A DNA stretch of 64,000 nucleotides from Solirubrobacterales bacterium (GTDB lineage Bacteria; Actinomycetota; Thermoleophilia; Solirubrobacterales; 70-9): contig JAIBCJ010000001.1 of assembly GCA_019694145.1 (NCBI GenBank), positions 1 to 64,000 of the forward strand. Reading direction: 5' to 3'. Of the stretch, positions 26,293-36,390 are shown piece after piece. Each line of letters begins with the position of its first letter. Position 1 is the first letter of the stretch. The translations under genes and the position numbers were made by a program. The notes under the pieces were generated by a model that was not told the origin of the DNA, made no database searches, and saw nothing but the letters and a program-made list of their open reading frames with translations.

Positions 26293-27414
26293 TCAGGCCA
26301 CCTCGGTCTGCACGTCAACCACCTCGGTCTGGCGCGAGCGTCGCACGAAGGCGATCACGATCAGGACGACGGCGATCGCACTGATGATGACCGGACCGGC
26401 AGCACCGTCGCCGAAGATCTCGGTTATCCCGAAGCAGAGCGCGCCGATCGCGGCGGCGGCGGGCAGGGTCAGGATCCAGGCAGTGACGATGTTGCCCGCC
26501 ACGCCCCAGCGCACCGCCGAGACCCGCTTCGCGACACCGGAGCCCATCACGCCGCCGTTGATCACGTGAGTGGTTGAAAGCGGGAATCCGAAATGCGATG
26601 AAGCCATGATCACCGCGGCACCCGCGCCCTGGGCGGAGAAGCCCTGGGCGGCGTCCATCTTGATGATGCGCATGCCGGTCGTCTTGATGATCCGCCAGCC
26701 GCCGCTGTAGGTGCCGAGCGCAATCGCGGTGGCCGAAGCGACGATCACCCAGGTCGGCGGTGAAGCGCCTTCCGGCAGCGCCCCGTCGGCGATCAGCGCG
26801 AGGGTGATCACACCCATCGTCTTCTGGGCGTCATTGGTTCCGTGCGCGAGCGCGAGCAGGCCACCCGAGGCAATCTGTCCCAGCCGGTATCCACGGGTAA
26901 CCGGACCGGGCCGAAGCCGGGCCGTTATCCGGTAGATCAGGCCGATCGCCAGGGCGGCGACGACGAAGGCGAGGATCGGCGCAACGATGGCCGGCACCAG
27001 CACCTTGCCGACCAGCCCGGCGGTCTCGATCGCCTGGCTGCCGGAGTCGGCGAGGGCCGCTCCGACTATGCCGCCGATCAGGGCGTGAGAACTGGAGGAA
27101 GGAAGGCCGAAGTACCAGGTGATCAGATTCCAGGCGATCGCGCCGACCAGACCGGCGAAGACCACGTTGAGCGAGCCCGCACCCTGGATCGCCGACTGGT
27201 CGACCACGTCCGAGGCGATCGTCGCCGCCACCTCGATCGAGATGAAGGCGCCGATGAAGTTGAGGATCGCGGCGAAGGCGATCGCCGCCTTGGGTGAAGC
27301 CGCCCCGGTTGAGATCGAGGTGGCCACGACGTTTGCGGTGTCGTGAAAGCCGTTGGTGAAATCGAAGGCCAGTGCCGAGACGACAACGATGACGAGGATC
27401 AGATGGAGGTCCAC
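26293..27414 (-). CDS. pit: Low-affinity inorganic phosphate transporter, PiT family
   Basis: A 373-residue permease with about ten membrane helices. Both duplicated PiT signatures are present: GFHDTANVVATSISTG in the N-terminal half and AHGTNDAQKTMGVITLAL in the C-terminal half. PiT proteins import metal-phosphate complexes by ion symport. The GTG start is four bases after the DUF47 gene, the standard pairing for this transporter. It complements the high-affinity Pst system encoded 5 kb upstream. Confidence 0.94.
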   Translation of the reverse strand: MDLHLILVIVVVSALAFDFTNGFHDTANVVATSISTGAASPKAAIAFAAILNFIGAFISIEVAATIASDVVDQSAIQGAGSLNVVFAGLVGAIAWNLITWYFGLPSSSSHALIGGIVGAALADSGSQAIETAGLVGKVLVPAIVAPILAFVVAALAIGLIYRITARLRPGPVTRGYRLGQIASGGLLALAHGTNDAQKTMGVITLALIADGALPEGASPPTWVIVASATAIALGTYSGGWRIIKTTGMRIIKMDAAQGFSAQGAGAAVIMASSHFGFPLSTTHVINGGVMGSGVAKRVSAVRWGVAGNIVTAWILTLPAAAAIGALCFGITEIFGDGAAGPVIISAIAVVLIVIAFVRRSRQTEVVDVQTEVA

Positions 27415-27418
27415 GTCG

Positions 27419-28036
27419 TCAGCTGTTCTTGATCACGATGCCTTCAAGGATGTGGGCGGAGGTTTCGGTTGCATCGATCGCCTTCTCGAGGACGGCGAAG
27501 ATGTCCTTCCAGCGAATCACGACCATCGGATCGATCCCGTTCGAAAACAGCGATGCCACGGCGTCACGCGAAACCCGGTCGCCGTCGTTTTCGAGCCGGT
27601 GAATCTCGATCCAGTACTGGTCGAGATCCCTGAATGACGGCAGGTTCTCGAGGCCGAGCGAAAGCTGCTCGCAGCAGCCGACCAGAATCCGGGTCAGGTC
27701 CTGGGCCTGGTCCATCGGCGCTTCGATCTGGTACAGCGCCAGGAAATCCGCCGCTTCCTCGATGTAATCGACCACGTCGTCGAGCTTGGTCGCGAGGCCG
27801 TAAATGTCCTCGCGGTCAATCGGCGTGACGAAGGTCGAATTGAGCCGGTTGATGATGTCGTGAGTGATCCGGTCACCCTCCTGCTCGATGATCAGAATCT
27901 CGCGGCCGAGGCCGTTGTCATCAGGCCATGCGGCCATCATGTCGTTCAGCTTCGTGGCTGCGCGCAGGGTGTTCTGCCCGGCCTCGTTGAAGAGGTCGAA
28001 GAAGGTGTTGTCCCTGGGCAGTAGCGAGAAACGCAT
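27419..28036 (-). CDS. DUF47/PhoU-like Pit accessory protein
   Basis: A 205-residue all-helical protein of the DUF47 family, distantly PhoU-like. It opens RFSLLPRDNTFFDLFNEAGQN and contains the EGDRITHDIINRLNSTFVTPIDREDI block that defines the family. A second ENDGDRVSRDAV block resembles the PhoU metal-binding motif. These proteins usually accompany PiT transporters and are thought to regulate them. TGAAAAG direct repeats precede the gene at 28085-28103. Confidence 0.9.
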   Translation of the reverse strand: MRFSLLPRDNTFFDLFNEAGQNTLRAATKLNDMMAAWPDDNGLGREILIIEQEGDRITHDIINRLNSTFVTPIDREDIYGLATKLDDVVDYIEEAADFLALYQIEAPMDQAQDLTRILVGCCEQLSLGLENLPSFRDLDQYWIEIHRLENDGDRVSRDAVASLFSNGIDPMVVIRWKDIFAVLEKAIDATETSAHILEGIVIKNS

Positions 28037-28084
28037 CAGAGCCGGGCCAACCTACCAGAGCGGGCCGCAAATCCTTTACACGGC

Positions 28085-28103
28085 CTTTTCATGGTCTTTT
28101 CAT
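28085..28103. promoter_or_regulatory. Pho-box-like direct repeat before DUF47-pit
   Basis: CTTTTCAT occurs at 28085-28092 and again at 28096-28103, an 11-base period. On the minus strand this reads ATGAAAAG twice. It lies about 50 bases upstream of the DUF47 start and overlaps the ppk stop. It resembles the GTGAAAAG repeats before pstS, so control by the same regulator is plausible. Confidence 0.4.
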
Positions 28104-30193
28104 CCGTTGGCCTGCGGAAGCGCGGTTGCGGCCAGGGTCTGGTGCCGTTCCATCAGTTCCTCCTGGGCGTTGCGGCGCTCGCCGCCCTCGGGGCTGAGGC
28201 GGGACCAGTTGCCGGAACTGTCCAGCACCCACGAGTTCGAGTTGTCGGAGAAGCAGCGTTCCATCACGTCGAGAATCTGATCCCGGGCGATCTCGTCTTC
28301 GACCGGGGTCACAAGCTCGACCCGCGCGTCGAGATTTCGCGGCATCAGGTCGGCCGAGCCGATGAAGATGTTCCAGTCCCCTCCGCGCTGGAAGGCATAG
28401 ACCCGTGAATGCTCGAGGAACCGGCCGACCAGGGAGACCACCCGGATGTTCTCCGAAAGCTCCGGCACCCCGGGCCTGAGGCAGCAGATCCCGCGCACGT
28501 TGATCTCGACTTCCACACCGGCCTGCGAGGCCCGGTAAAGCGCCTCGATGCAGGTCCGGTCGACCAACGAGTTCATCTTCATCAGGATCTTCGCCTCCCG
28601 GCCTGCCTTGTGGGCGGCGACCGTGGCTTCGATCTCGGCCAGGATCGAGGAACGCATCGAATGCGGCGAGACCAGCACCCGGCGGTAGTCGGCCGGGCGC
28701 GAGTAACCGGTCAGCAGGTTGAACATCTCGGCCACGTCGGCGCCGATCTCCGGGTCGGCGGTGAACAGGCCGAGGTCCGTGTAGAGCCGGGCGGTGGTCG
28801 AGTGATAGTTGCCGGTGCCGATGTGGACGTAGTTGCGGACCTGGTCGCCTTCCCGCCGCACCACCAGCAGGGCCTTGATGTGAGTCTTCAGCCCGGGGAT
28901 GCCGTAGACCACGTGAACCCCGACTTCTTCAAGGCGTTTGGCCCACTCGATGTTCGCTTCCTCGTCGAAGCGCGCCTTCAGTTCCAGCATGCAGACGACC
29001 TGTTTGCCCCTTTCCGAGGCCTTGATCAGGGCCGAGACCAGCGGCGAGTCCTCGCTGGTCCGGTAAACGGTCTGCTTGATTGCCAGCACGTCCGGATCGC
29101 TCACCGCCTGGGCGATGAACCGCTCGACCGAACTCGAGAAGGAATCGTAGGGGTGATGGACCAGCACGTCGCGCTGGCGGATCGCCGCGAAGATGTCGGG
29201 CGGGTCTCCGTCCTCGCCCTGCAGCCGGGGCTGGGTGACCGGAGCCCAGGGCTTGTCGCGCAGCTCCTGGAAGCCGCCCAGCTTGACCACGTCCCAGAGG
29301 TCGGTCAGGTCGAGCAGGCCGCCGGCTTCGAATACTTCGTTTTGCTGAAGACGAAGCAGCTCGACCAGCAGCTCCTTGAGCTCCGGGTTCATCCCGTCGG
29401 CGACTTCCAGCCGCACGACCTCCCCGAAACGCCGGCGACGGACTTCCTCCTGGACCGCTTCGAGCAGGTCGTCGGCTTCGTCGGACACCGTGAAATCAGC
29501 GTCCCGGGTAACCCGGAAATAGGAGTGATCGAGCACTTCAACACCGGGGAACAGCTGATCGAGATTGGCCGCGATCACCTCTTCCAGCGGCACCAGCACC
29601 CGCTCCTTCTCGCTGCTCAGTTCGATGAAGCGGCCGAGCAGCTCCTTCGGCACCTTGATCCGGGCGAGCACGCGGGTCGAGGTCTCGCGGTCCCGAAGCA
29701 GGACGGCGATGCTCAGGGAGAGGTTCGAGATGTAAGGGAAGGGACGGCCGAGACCGATCACCAGCGGGGTCAGCGCCGGGAAGACCTGCTGGTCGAAAAT
29801 CCGGTCCAGCTCCGCCCGCTCGGTCCCGTTCAGGTCGGCCAGGGTCGCGACCTTGATGCCGTTCTCGGTCAGCTGCGGCTTCAACTTGCGTTCAAAGACC
29901 CTGGTCAGCCGGCGGTCGAGTTCCAGCGACCGGCTGCGGATCGCCTGGATCTGTTCCCGCGGCGAGAGGCCGTCCGGGCCCCGGGCGTCGATTCCGGCAT
30001 CGACCTGATCCCACAGCCCGGCCACCCGGACCATGAAGAATTCGTCGAGGTTCGAGGCAAAGATCGCGCAGAACTTGACCCGTTCCAGGAGCGGCGCCGA
30101 ATCGTCCTCGGCCAGCTCAAGAACCCGCTGGTTGAAATCAAGCCAGGAGAGTTCGCGATTGAAGAACCAGGAGGGATCGGGAGTCGTTTCCAA
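28100..30193 (-). CDS. ppk1: Polyphosphate kinase 1
   Basis: Ppk1 reversibly polymerises the gamma-phosphate of ATP into polyphosphate. At 697 residues it has the normal length. The N-domain begins WFFNRELSWLDFNQRVLELA and has FFMVRVAGL; the head domain follows. The two phospholipase-D-like domains hold HHPYDSFSS, CMLELKARFDEEANIEWAKRLEEVGVHVVYG and IKALLVVRRE, with the autophosphorylated His in the THIKAL/HIGTGNYH region. TTG at 30193 lies two bases after the CHAD stop, so it is translationally coupled. Confidence 0.95.
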   Translation of the reverse strand: METTPDPSWFFNRELSWLDFNQRVLELAEDDSAPLLERVKFCAIFASNLDEFFMVRVAGLWDQVDAGIDARGPDGLSPREQIQAIRSRSLELDRRLTRVFERKLKPQLTENGIKVATLADLNGTERAELDRIFDQQVFPALTPLVIGLGRPFPYISNLSLSIAVLLRDRETSTRVLARIKVPKELLGRFIELSSEKERVLVPLEEVIAANLDQLFPGVEVLDHSYFRVTRDADFTVSDEADDLLEAVQEEVRRRRFGEVVRLEVADGMNPELKELLVELLRLQQNEVFEAGGLLDLTDLWDVVKLGGFQELRDKPWAPVTQPRLQGEDGDPPDIFAAIRQRDVLVHHPYDSFSSSVERFIAQAVSDPDVLAIKQTVYRTSEDSPLVSALIKASERGKQVVCMLELKARFDEEANIEWAKRLEEVGVHVVYGIPGLKTHIKALLVVRREGDQVRNYVHIGTGNYHSTTARLYTDLGLFTADPEIGADVAEMFNLLTGYSRPADYRRVLVSPHSMRSSILAEIEATVAAHKAGREAKILMKMNSLVDRTCIEALYRASQAGVEVEINVRGICCLRPGVPELSENIRVVSLVGRFLEHSRVYAFQRGGDWNIFIGSADLMPRNLDARVELVTPVEDEIARDQILDVMERCFSDNSNSWVLDSSGNWSRLSPEGGERRNAQEELMERHQTLAATALPQANG

Positions 30194-30195
30194 GG

Positions 30196-31200
30196 TCAGG
30201 ATTCTACTTTCAGTGAGGTTTCAAGAGCGACCCAGACGCCCTGGCGGGACTGCTCGTGCCAGAGTCGTTTGAAGCGTTCATAGAGCATCTGCCGCCGGGC
30301 CGTCATGTGAACGACGGCGAGTTCGAGGCCGCGGTAGGCCGCCCGGTTCGGTGCGGCCTGGACCAGGATCGGATCGAGGTCCCGGCTGCCGCGGGCGCGA
30401 TCGATGATCGTCTTCACGTCTTCGGCCTCAAGGTCGGTGATCGCCTGCCGGGCCGGCGGCACCGCCAGGTCACAGTCACGCATCTCGCCGAGCACCTCCT
30501 GCAGCCCCCGGGCCGCGCGGCGGGCGGTGTGAGCCTGGGATCCGAGGGCGTCACCGGTCAGCTCCAGCGAGTACCTGAGCCGCTCTGCCGCGACCCGCAG
30601 CCGGTGTTGCGCGTCGACGCCTTCCGGATCGAGGCTGTCAACCGCTTCCTTGCGCAGCCGGGCCAGCCGTTTGGAGATCAGGGCGATGGCTTCGGGAGTC
30701 AGGGTTTCAACCGGCCGGTAGTCATGGGCGCGGTCGGCGGCGTCTGCTTCGACCGCCGAATCGGCGATTTCCTCGATCCTGACCCGGAACGCCTGCAGGC
30801 GGCGGCCGTGGACCACCTGGGCCAGGGCGCGGTTGGCGCTGGCCTGTTCACGGCGCAGCGACGAGATCACACGGTCGATCCCCTCCGATTCGGCCGGGGC
30901 GGTTTCCTCACCGACGCTTTCGTAGGCGGCGATCACCACGTCGATGTCGCGCCTCGCCCCGGCGGCCCGCGAAATCCGCCTGGCTTCCGCCCTTCCCTCG
31001 CGATACTGGGCCCGGCCGAAACAGGAGCGAAAGACCTCAAGTGCGGCGCGAAGCCGACGGGAAGCGAGCCAGAGTTCGTCGGCCGCTCCGGTCTCGGTCA
31101 CGTCGAGCACACCCTTGGCAAGGACCGAGATCTGGGTCGCCCGCTCTTCGAGCACCTGCGACGCGGCAAGGCGGAAGCGGGGATCGGATTCGGTGCTCAT
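30196..31200 (-). CDS. CHAD-domain protein
   Basis: The 334-residue protein is a helical CHAD domain, with the internal duplication and many conserved His/Arg/Lys (ASRRLRAALEVFRSCFG, RDIDVVIAAY, VDAQHRLRVAAERLRYSLELTGDALG, GEMRDCDLAV). CHAD domains bind polyphosphate, and the position between ppk and ppx agrees with that. No CYTH triphosphatase domain is attached. I prefer ATG at 31200; TTG at 31203 immediately precedes it. Confidence 0.9.
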   Translation of the reverse strand: MSTESDPRFRLAASQVLEERATQISVLAKGVLDVTETGAADELWLASRRLRAALEVFRSCFGRAQYREGRAEARRISRAAGARRDIDVVIAAYESVGEETAPAESEGIDRVISSLRREQASANRALAQVVHGRRLQAFRVRIEEIADSAVEADAADRAHDYRPVETLTPEAIALISKRLARLRKEAVDSLDPEGVDAQHRLRVAAERLRYSLELTGDALGSQAHTARRAARGLQEVLGEMRDCDLAVPPARQAITDLEAEDVKTIIDRARGSRDLDPILVQAAPNRAAYRGLELAVVHMTARRQMLYERFKRLWHEQSRQGVWVALETSLKVES

Positions 31201-31228
31201 CAACCGGAACCCTAGACCTCAGGCCGAC

Positions 31229-32137
31229 TCAGCCGGGTGTCAATGCGGGTTCTGAAACGTCGATTCCGCCGTTCAGCATGTCGAGCACGATCCCTTCGCG
31301 GATCCCGCCCTTGCCGATCTGCAGGTCCTGGCCGAGCAGTTCGGAGACCTTCTCGAGAATCAGGACCCCGGTCGCCAGCATGCGGACGCGAATCGGATCG
31401 AGTTCGAACTGGCGGCCGACTTCGAGCGCTTCGTCACCGCTGAGGACCCGGATGCTGCGTTCCAGAGTCTCGTATTCGAGCCGGGCGCCGACGATCTTGC
31501 GCAGTGAAGTGGCCGAACCGCCAACCGCAACGGCCTGCTCGGGCTGGGTGATCTGGACCTCGGCGAAGACTTCGTCGACCCGGTCCCGCACCCGGCGGAT
31601 CTCGGAAGCCGAGGGCGGGTCCGAGCTGATCAATTCCTCGGCCAGCTGGCCCGAGCCGATCGGCCAGGAGCGGACCTGTTCCACCCCGCCGTCGGCCGTG
31701 CCGATGATGATCTCGGTCGAACCGCCACCGACGTCGACCACGGCCACCCGGCCTTCGACCTGATAGCCGAGCGCCTTGGTCGCCCCGAGGAAGGCGAGCC
31801 GGCCTTCCTCGTTCTCGCTGACCACGTGAACCGGAATGCCCGCCACCGCCTCGATTTCGGCCGCGGCTTCCTTCCCGTTCGGAGCGTCCCTCAGTGCCGC
31901 CGTGGCGACCGCCCGGAAAGTCCCGGCGCCGAGTTCGCGCGCAAGTTTCACCTGGGTGTCGACCACTTCGGCGACTTCGGCGACCTTTTCGGCCGGAATC
32001 GTGCCGTCATCCAGCCGGGCCTGGCCGATCCTGGTGTAGGCCCGCTGCTCCATCACCTTCTTGAGCTTGCCTTCATCGGGCTCGGCGACCAGGATCCGGG
32101 TGGTGTTCGAACCTATGTCGATCGCTGCGCAGAGCAT
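31229..32137 (-). CDS. ppx: Exopolyphosphatase, Ppx/GppA family
   Basis: A 302-residue actin-like ATPase-fold phosphatase that releases phosphate from polyP ends or hydrolyses pppGpp. The first phosphate loop is IDIGSNTTRILVAE, the catalytic Glu lies in SENEEGRLAFLGATKAL, and the second loop is VVDVGGGSTEIIIG, followed by WPIGSGQLAEELI. The short form lacks a C-terminal HD domain, as in actinobacterial Ppx1 types. ATG at 32137 begins the conserved fold; the longer upstream frame is out of keeping with the family. Confidence 0.93.
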   Translation of the reverse strand: MLCAAIDIGSNTTRILVAEPDEGKLKKVMEQRAYTRIGQARLDDGTIPAEKVAEVAEVVDTQVKLARELGAGTFRAVATAALRDAPNGKEAAAEIEAVAGIPVHVVSENEEGRLAFLGATKALGYQVEGRVAVVDVGGGSTEIIIGTADGGVEQVRSWPIGSGQLAEELISSDPPSASEIRRVRDRVDEVFAEVQITQPEQAVAVGGSATSLRKIVGARLEYETLERSIRVLSGDEALEVGRQFELDPIRVRMLATGVLILEKVSELLGQDLQIGKGGIREGIVLDMLNGGIDVSEPALTPG

Positions 32138-32216
32138 CGTCTTTACCCAAACGATTCTGGCAGGCGAAGCGGACGGGCCGGTTCGGAGCCTTCGGCCCTC
32201 CGGCGGGACCGGAAGC

Positions 32217-33110
32217 TCAACCGAAACGGCCACTGACGTAATCCTCGGTCTCCTGCAACGACGGGTTCGAGAAGATCTTCTCGGTTTCGTCGATCTCGAC
32301 CAGGACGCCCGGGTCACCGCTTTTCTCGATGTTGAAGAACCCGGTGTAATCGCTGGCCCGGGCCGCCTGCTGCATGTTGTGGGTGACGATCACGATCGTG
32401 TAGCGCTTCTTCAGTTCGTTGATCAGGTCCTCGATCGCCAGGGTAGCGATCGGATCCAGGGCCGAACAGGGCTCGTCCATGAGCAGGACTTCCGGTTCAA
32501 TGGCCGTCGCGCGGGCGATGCAGAGGCGCTGCTGCTGGCCGCCGGAGAGCCCGCTGGCCGGCTTTTCGAGCCGGTCCTTGACTTCGTCCCAGAGGTGGGC
32601 GCCGCGAAGCGAGCGTTCGACGATCCCGTCGATCTCGGTCTTCTTCAGCCTGCGGCGGTTCAGTCTCAGGCCCGCCGCCGTGTTCTCGTAGATCGACATG
32701 GTCGGAAACGGGTTCGGCTGCTGGAAGACCATGCCGATCTGCTGGCGGACCAGAACCGGATCCATCGACGGCGAGTAGATGTCCATCCCGTCGAGCAGGA
32801 CCCGGCCTTCGACCCGGGCGCCGTCAATCAGCTCATGCATGCGGTTCAGCGACCTGAGGAAGGTCGATTTGCCGCAACCAGAAGAGCCGATCAGCGCGGT
32901 CACCTTGTTCGGGTGGATGCTGACCGTGCAGTCCTTTACCGCGAGGAAGCTCCCGTAGTAGATGTTCAGGTCCTCGGCGTCGATCCGTTTCGCCAGGGCG
33001 TCCACGGTCGCGGTGGCACTCGGGCTGGCCGGGGGGTCCATGATGGGGTCGGCCGGTCCGGCCTGGGCGTCAACCATCTCTTTCTCCTTCATAGTCTCGG
33101 TCTGGTTCAT
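32217..33110 (-). CDS. pstB: Phosphate ABC transporter ATP-binding protein
   Basis: The 297-residue ATPase of the high-affinity Pst importer. It has a 45-residue N-terminal extension, then [18 protein letters not shown], Walker [21 protein letters not shown], signature [14 protein letters not shown], Walker [17 protein letters not shown] and the H-loop [18 protein letters not shown]. The ending [10 protein letters not shown] is typical of PstB. Its ATG overlaps the pstA stop by four bases. Confidence 0.96.
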   Translation of the reverse strand: MNQTETMKEKEMVDAQAGPADPIMDPPASPSATATVDALAKRIDAEDLNIYYGSFLAVKDCTVSIHPNKVTALIGSSGCGKSTFLRSLNRMHELIDGARVEGRVLLDGMDIYSPSMDPVLVRQQIGMVFQQPNPFPTMSIYENTAAGLRLNRRRLKKTEIDGIVERSLRGAHLWDEVKDRLEKPASGLSGGQQQRLCIARATAIEPEVLLMDEPCSALDPIATLAIEDLINELKKRYTIVIVTHNMQQAARASDYTGFFNIEKSGDPGVLVEIDETEKIFSNPSLQETEDYVSGRFG

Positions 33111-34162
33111 CGGCGGATCTCCACTCCATAGCGTCGACTGATGAGCCGGGCCGCAAGGAACAGCACCATCACGATCAGGATCAAAAGGAGCGCCCCGGCC
33201 CAGGCCCTTTCGATGAAGGCCTCGGGCGGAACGCCGGGAAACTTGTACTGCTCGTACACATAGACCGGCAGGTTCGCCATCCGGCCGTCGAACGGGTCAA
33301 GGTTCGTCGTGTCGATCGATCCGGTGGTGACCAGCAGCGGTGCGGTCTCGCCGATCACGCGGGCCACCGCCAGCATGACGCCGGTGACGATCCCGGCCAG
33401 GGCGGTCGGCAGCACGACCCGCAGGACGGTCAGCCACTTGGGCACGCCGAGGGCGTAGGAAGCTTCCCGCAGCGAGTTCGGAACGACCCGCAGCATCTCT
33501 TCCGCCGAGCGGATCACGATCGGGATCATCAGCACCATCAGGGCGACCGAGCCCATGATTCCGAGCCGGATGCCGGGGCCGAAGAACAGCGCGAACAGGG
33601 CGAAGGCGAAGAGGCCGGCGACGATCGAGGGGATGCCCATCATCACGTCGACGAAAAAGGTGATTGAACGCTTGAGGCGCCCCTTGCCGTACTCGACCAG
33701 GTAGATCGCGGCCAGCACGCCAACCGGCACGGCCGCGACGGTGGCGAAGGCAGTGATGATGAAGGTGCCCATCGCGGCGTGAAAGGCGCCGCCGCCTTCA
33801 CCGACCACACCCCGCATGTCCTCGGTCAGAAACTGGACGTCGAAGCGGGCCAGCCCTTCGCTGACCACCGTGTAAACGAGTGAAATCAGCGGCACCAGGG
33901 CGAGCACGAAGATCTCGACGATGACCACGGTCATGACCCGGTCGAGTGCCCGGCGACGGCCTTCGACCGCCAGCGACCAGACGGTGATCGTGACCAGGCT
34001 GAAGAGCCCGGTGAAGATCAGCCAGACGAACGGGCTGAAGCCGAGAACCAGGCAGAGCAGCGCCGAGGCGACGGCCGAGATCCCGAAGACGAGCAAACCG
34101 GCCCGGCGGGGCAGGACCCCGGAGCCTTCACCCAGGGGCATCGATACGGCACTACCGGCCAC
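33107..34162 (-). CDS. pstA: Phosphate ABC transporter permease PstA
   Basis: A 351-residue permease with six core helices plus two N-terminal ones. The EAA loop is [38 protein letters not shown], and [12 protein letters not shown] is conserved in PstA. The start is GTG at 34162, overlapping the pstC stop by 11 bases. It forms the membrane channel with PstC. Confidence 0.95.
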   Translation of the reverse strand: MAGSAVSMPLGEGSGVLPRRAGLLVFGISAVASALLCLVLGFSPFVWLIFTGLFSLVTITVWSLAVEGRRRALDRVMTVVIVEIFVLALVPLISLVYTVVSEGLARFDVQFLTEDMRGVVGEGGGAFHAAMGTFIITAFATVAAVPVGVLAAIYLVEYGKGRLKRSITFFVDVMMGIPSIVAGLFAFALFALFFGPGIRLGIMGSVALMVLMIPIVIRSAEEMLRVVPNSLREASYALGVPKWLTVLRVVLPTALAGIVTGVMLAVARVIGETAPLLVTTGSIDTTNLDPFDGRMANLPVYVYEQYKFPGVPPEAFIERAWAGALLLILIVMVLFLAARLISRRYGVEIRR

Positions 34163-35105
34163 CGGCGGCCTCCCTTCTGCCGATCACGGCCCGAGCCGCC
34201 ATGTTGACCGCCAGGGTGATCGCGAATAGCACGAGGCCGGTGGCGATCAGGACGTTGACGTCGATCCCGGATGACTCCGGGAACTGGAGCGCGATGTTGG
34301 CGGCGATCGTCGAAGGGTTCTCGGAGCTGATCAGGTCGAAGGTGATCACCCCGGAGACCGAGAGGATGATCGTCACGGCCATCGTCTCGCCGAGCGCCCG
34401 GCCGAGACCGAGCATCGAGCCGGCGACCACGGCCGAGCGGCCGAAGGGCAGCACGACCATGCGGATCATCTCCCAGCGGGTCGCGCCGAGGGCGAGGGCG
34501 CTTTCCTGGAGCCCTTTCGGGGTCTGCTGGAAGACCTCGCGGGCGACCGCACTGATGATCGGCAGGATCATCAGGGCCAGCACCACCCCGGCGACCAGCA
34601 TGGTGCGTCCGGTGGTCGAGGCGGGGCCGTCGAAGAAGGGAATGAAGCCGAAGTGGTCGGAAAGCCACTGGGTGACCGGCACCGACGCCGGCCCGAGCAC
34701 GGCGATCCCCCAGATGCCGTAGATGATGCTGGGGATCGCGGCCAGCAGGTCGGTCAGGTAGGAGACCGACATCGCGATCGGCTTCGGGGCGAGGTGACTG
34801 GTGAAGAGCGCCACCGCGATCGCCATGGGGATCGCGATCAGGATCGCGATGAGCGAGGAAAGAACGGTGCCGAAGACGAGTGGCCAGATGTAGTGGAGGA
34901 GGGACTTTCCGTCGGGAAGGTCGGCGACCGGAGCGGTGATCGCGGGCCAGGCCTCGCTGACCAGAAAGGCCGCGACCCCGGCCAGCACGACCAGGATCGC
35001 CAGGCCGGCCGCAGTGGCAAGACCGGAAAAGGCACGGTCACCGAACCGGCGGTGAGCCCTGCCTGAAGGTGGTGTTTCGCTGTTTGAGACGGTGCCCGCG
35101 TTCAA
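34152..35105 (-). CDS. pstC: Phosphate ABC transporter permease PstC
   Basis: A 317-residue permease with six membrane helices. SYLTDLLAAIPSIIYGIWGIAVLGP and the EAA loop REVFQQTPKGLQESALALGATRWEMIRMVVLPFGRSAV are diagnostic, followed by GRALGETMAVTIILS. The start is TTG at 35105, six bases after AGGAG. About 100 bases with a strong hairpin separate it from pstS. Confidence 0.95.
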   Translation of the reverse strand: MNAGTVSNSETPPSGRAHRRFGDRAFSGLATAAGLAILVVLAGVAAFLVSEAWPAITAPVADLPDGKSLLHYIWPLVFGTVLSSLIAILIAIPMAIAVALFTSHLAPKPIAMSVSYLTDLLAAIPSIIYGIWGIAVLGPASVPVTQWLSDHFGFIPFFDGPASTTGRTMLVAGVVLALMILPIISAVAREVFQQTPKGLQESALALGATRWEMIRMVVLPFGRSAVVAGSMLGLGRALGETMAVTIILSVSGVITFDLISSENPSTIAANIALQFPESSGIDVNVLIATGLVLFAITLAVNMAARAVIGRREAAGGR

Positions 35106-35150
35106 TGAAATCTCCTGCCCGAAAAACGGCTGGTGAGCCTGACTGCGATC

Positions 35151-35183
35151 ACCCCGCGGCGGCCTGTGCCTCCGCCGCGGGGT
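35151..35183 (-). promoter_or_regulatory. Strong hairpin in the pstS-pstC spacer
   Basis: Twelve-base GC-only arms (35151-35162 and 35172-35183) around a nine-base loop lie between pstS and pstC. There is no U-run, so it is not a simple terminator. In binding-protein transporter operons such hairpins often protect the upstream message or cause partial attenuation, giving excess PstS; that role is inferred. Confidence 0.65.
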
Positions 35184-35206
35184 TCTCGCTGCCGGCTTGC
35201 TTCAGC

Positions 35207-36301
35207 TCAGCTGGTCTGGATCGCCTCCACGGCGGGAGTGATCTGCTTGCTGAGGGATGCCGGGATCGGAGCCGACCCGGCGTTCGAGGCCGCAGCCTGC
35301 TGGCCTTCGTCGCTGATGATGTAGCTGTAGAAGGCCTTGACGAGCTTGGCCGTGTCAGCCGAGTCGTAGGTGGTGCAGGCCATCTCGTATGACACCAGCG
35401 AGATCGGGTAGAGACCCTGGGCGGTCGAGGTGCGGTTGAGCTCGTACGCGAAGATGTACTTGCCTTCGCCACCGATCCGCTTCGACTCGTCGAAGATCTT
35501 CACAGCTGCTTCGGGTGAGGGAGCCACGAAGTCGCTGCCGACCTTGACGTTGACGGTGCCCAGGTCACCGACCTGGCTCAGATCGGCGTAACCGATCGTG
35601 CCGCTGCCGGACTTGACGGCGCTGATCACGCCGGAAGTGCCGTTGGCAGCCTCGCCGCCCTGGAGCGGCCAGACCCCGTCGGGCTCGTCGGTCCAGTCCT
35701 TCGGAGCCGCCTGGTGCAGGTAGTCGGTGAAGTTCTCGGTCGTGCCCGACTCATCCGAGCGATGGACGACCACGATGTCCTGGTCAGGCAGACTCGCGTC
35801 CGGGTTCTCCGCCGCGATCGCCTGATCGTTCCACTTGGTGATGTCACCAGCGAAGATCCGGGCCAGGGTGCTGGCCGAGAGGTTCAGGTCATCGACCCCC
35901 TCGACGTTGTACGGAACCGCGATCGGCGAGATGTAGACCGGGATCTCGATGTACTCGCCCGGCTTGCAGCGCTTGGCGACATCGGCCAGTTCGGTCTCGT
36001 CCATCGGGGTGTCGGTGCCGCCGAAGTCGGTGCCACCGGCGATGAACTGCTCGCGGCCGCCGCCGGAACCGACCGGGTCGTAGGCGATGTTGGCGTCAGG
36101 ATTGTTCTCCTGGAAGCCGGCGACCCAGGCGGCCATGGCGGCTTCCTGTGAGCTGGCGCCGGCGCCGGCGATCTCGCCGGAGACCGCGTCGCCGCTGGAC
36201 CCGCTGCTGCCACTGTCGCTGTCGCTGCTTCCGCAGGCGGCCACACCCAGCGCCAGGGCCAGGGTGAGGGGGATCGCGATTAGCCACTTCTTCAAGTTCA
36301 A
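35207..36301 (-). CDS. pstS: Phosphate-binding lipoprotein PstS
   Basis: The 364-residue binding protein of the Pst importer. The lipoprotein signal ends VAAC, followed by a Ser/Asp/Gly linker. Ligand-binding segments include GAGASSQEAAMAAWVAGF, DPVGSGGGREQFIAGGTDFGGTDTPM and VVHRSDESGTTENFTDYL, all characteristic of PstS. TTG at 36301 is five bases after GGAGG and precedes NLKKWLIAIP, so I prefer it to the longer upstream frame. Candidate Pho-type repeats lie about 90 bases upstream. Confidence 0.95.
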   Translation of the reverse strand: MNLKKWLIAIPLTLALALGVAACGSSDSDSGSSGSSGDAVSGEIAGAGASSQEAAMAAWVAGFQENNPDANIAYDPVGSGGGREQFIAGGTDFGGTDTPMDETELADVAKRCKPGEYIEIPVYISPIAVPYNVEGVDDLNLSASTLARIFAGDITKWNDQAIAAENPDASLPDQDIVVVHRSDESGTTENFTDYLHQAAPKDWTDEPDGVWPLQGGEAANGTSGVISAVKSGSGTIGYADLSQVGDLGTVNVKVGSDFVAPSPEAAVKIFDESKRIGGEGKYIFAYELNRTSTAQGLYPISLVSYEMACTTYDSADTAKLVKAFYSYIISDEGQQAAASNAGSAPIPASLSKQITPAVEAIQTS

Positions 36302-36390
36302 GGTTTCCTCCAGTTTGGATTTCTTTCGAGGGGTTGCGCAGTAATGAACTTCAGTCAATAGATGGAGATTTCGCGCGGTGTTACTTCCTT

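Noticed and set aside
28409-30283. Long open frame opposite ppk1
   Set aside because: Antisense shadow; ppk1 on the other strand has all family motifs.
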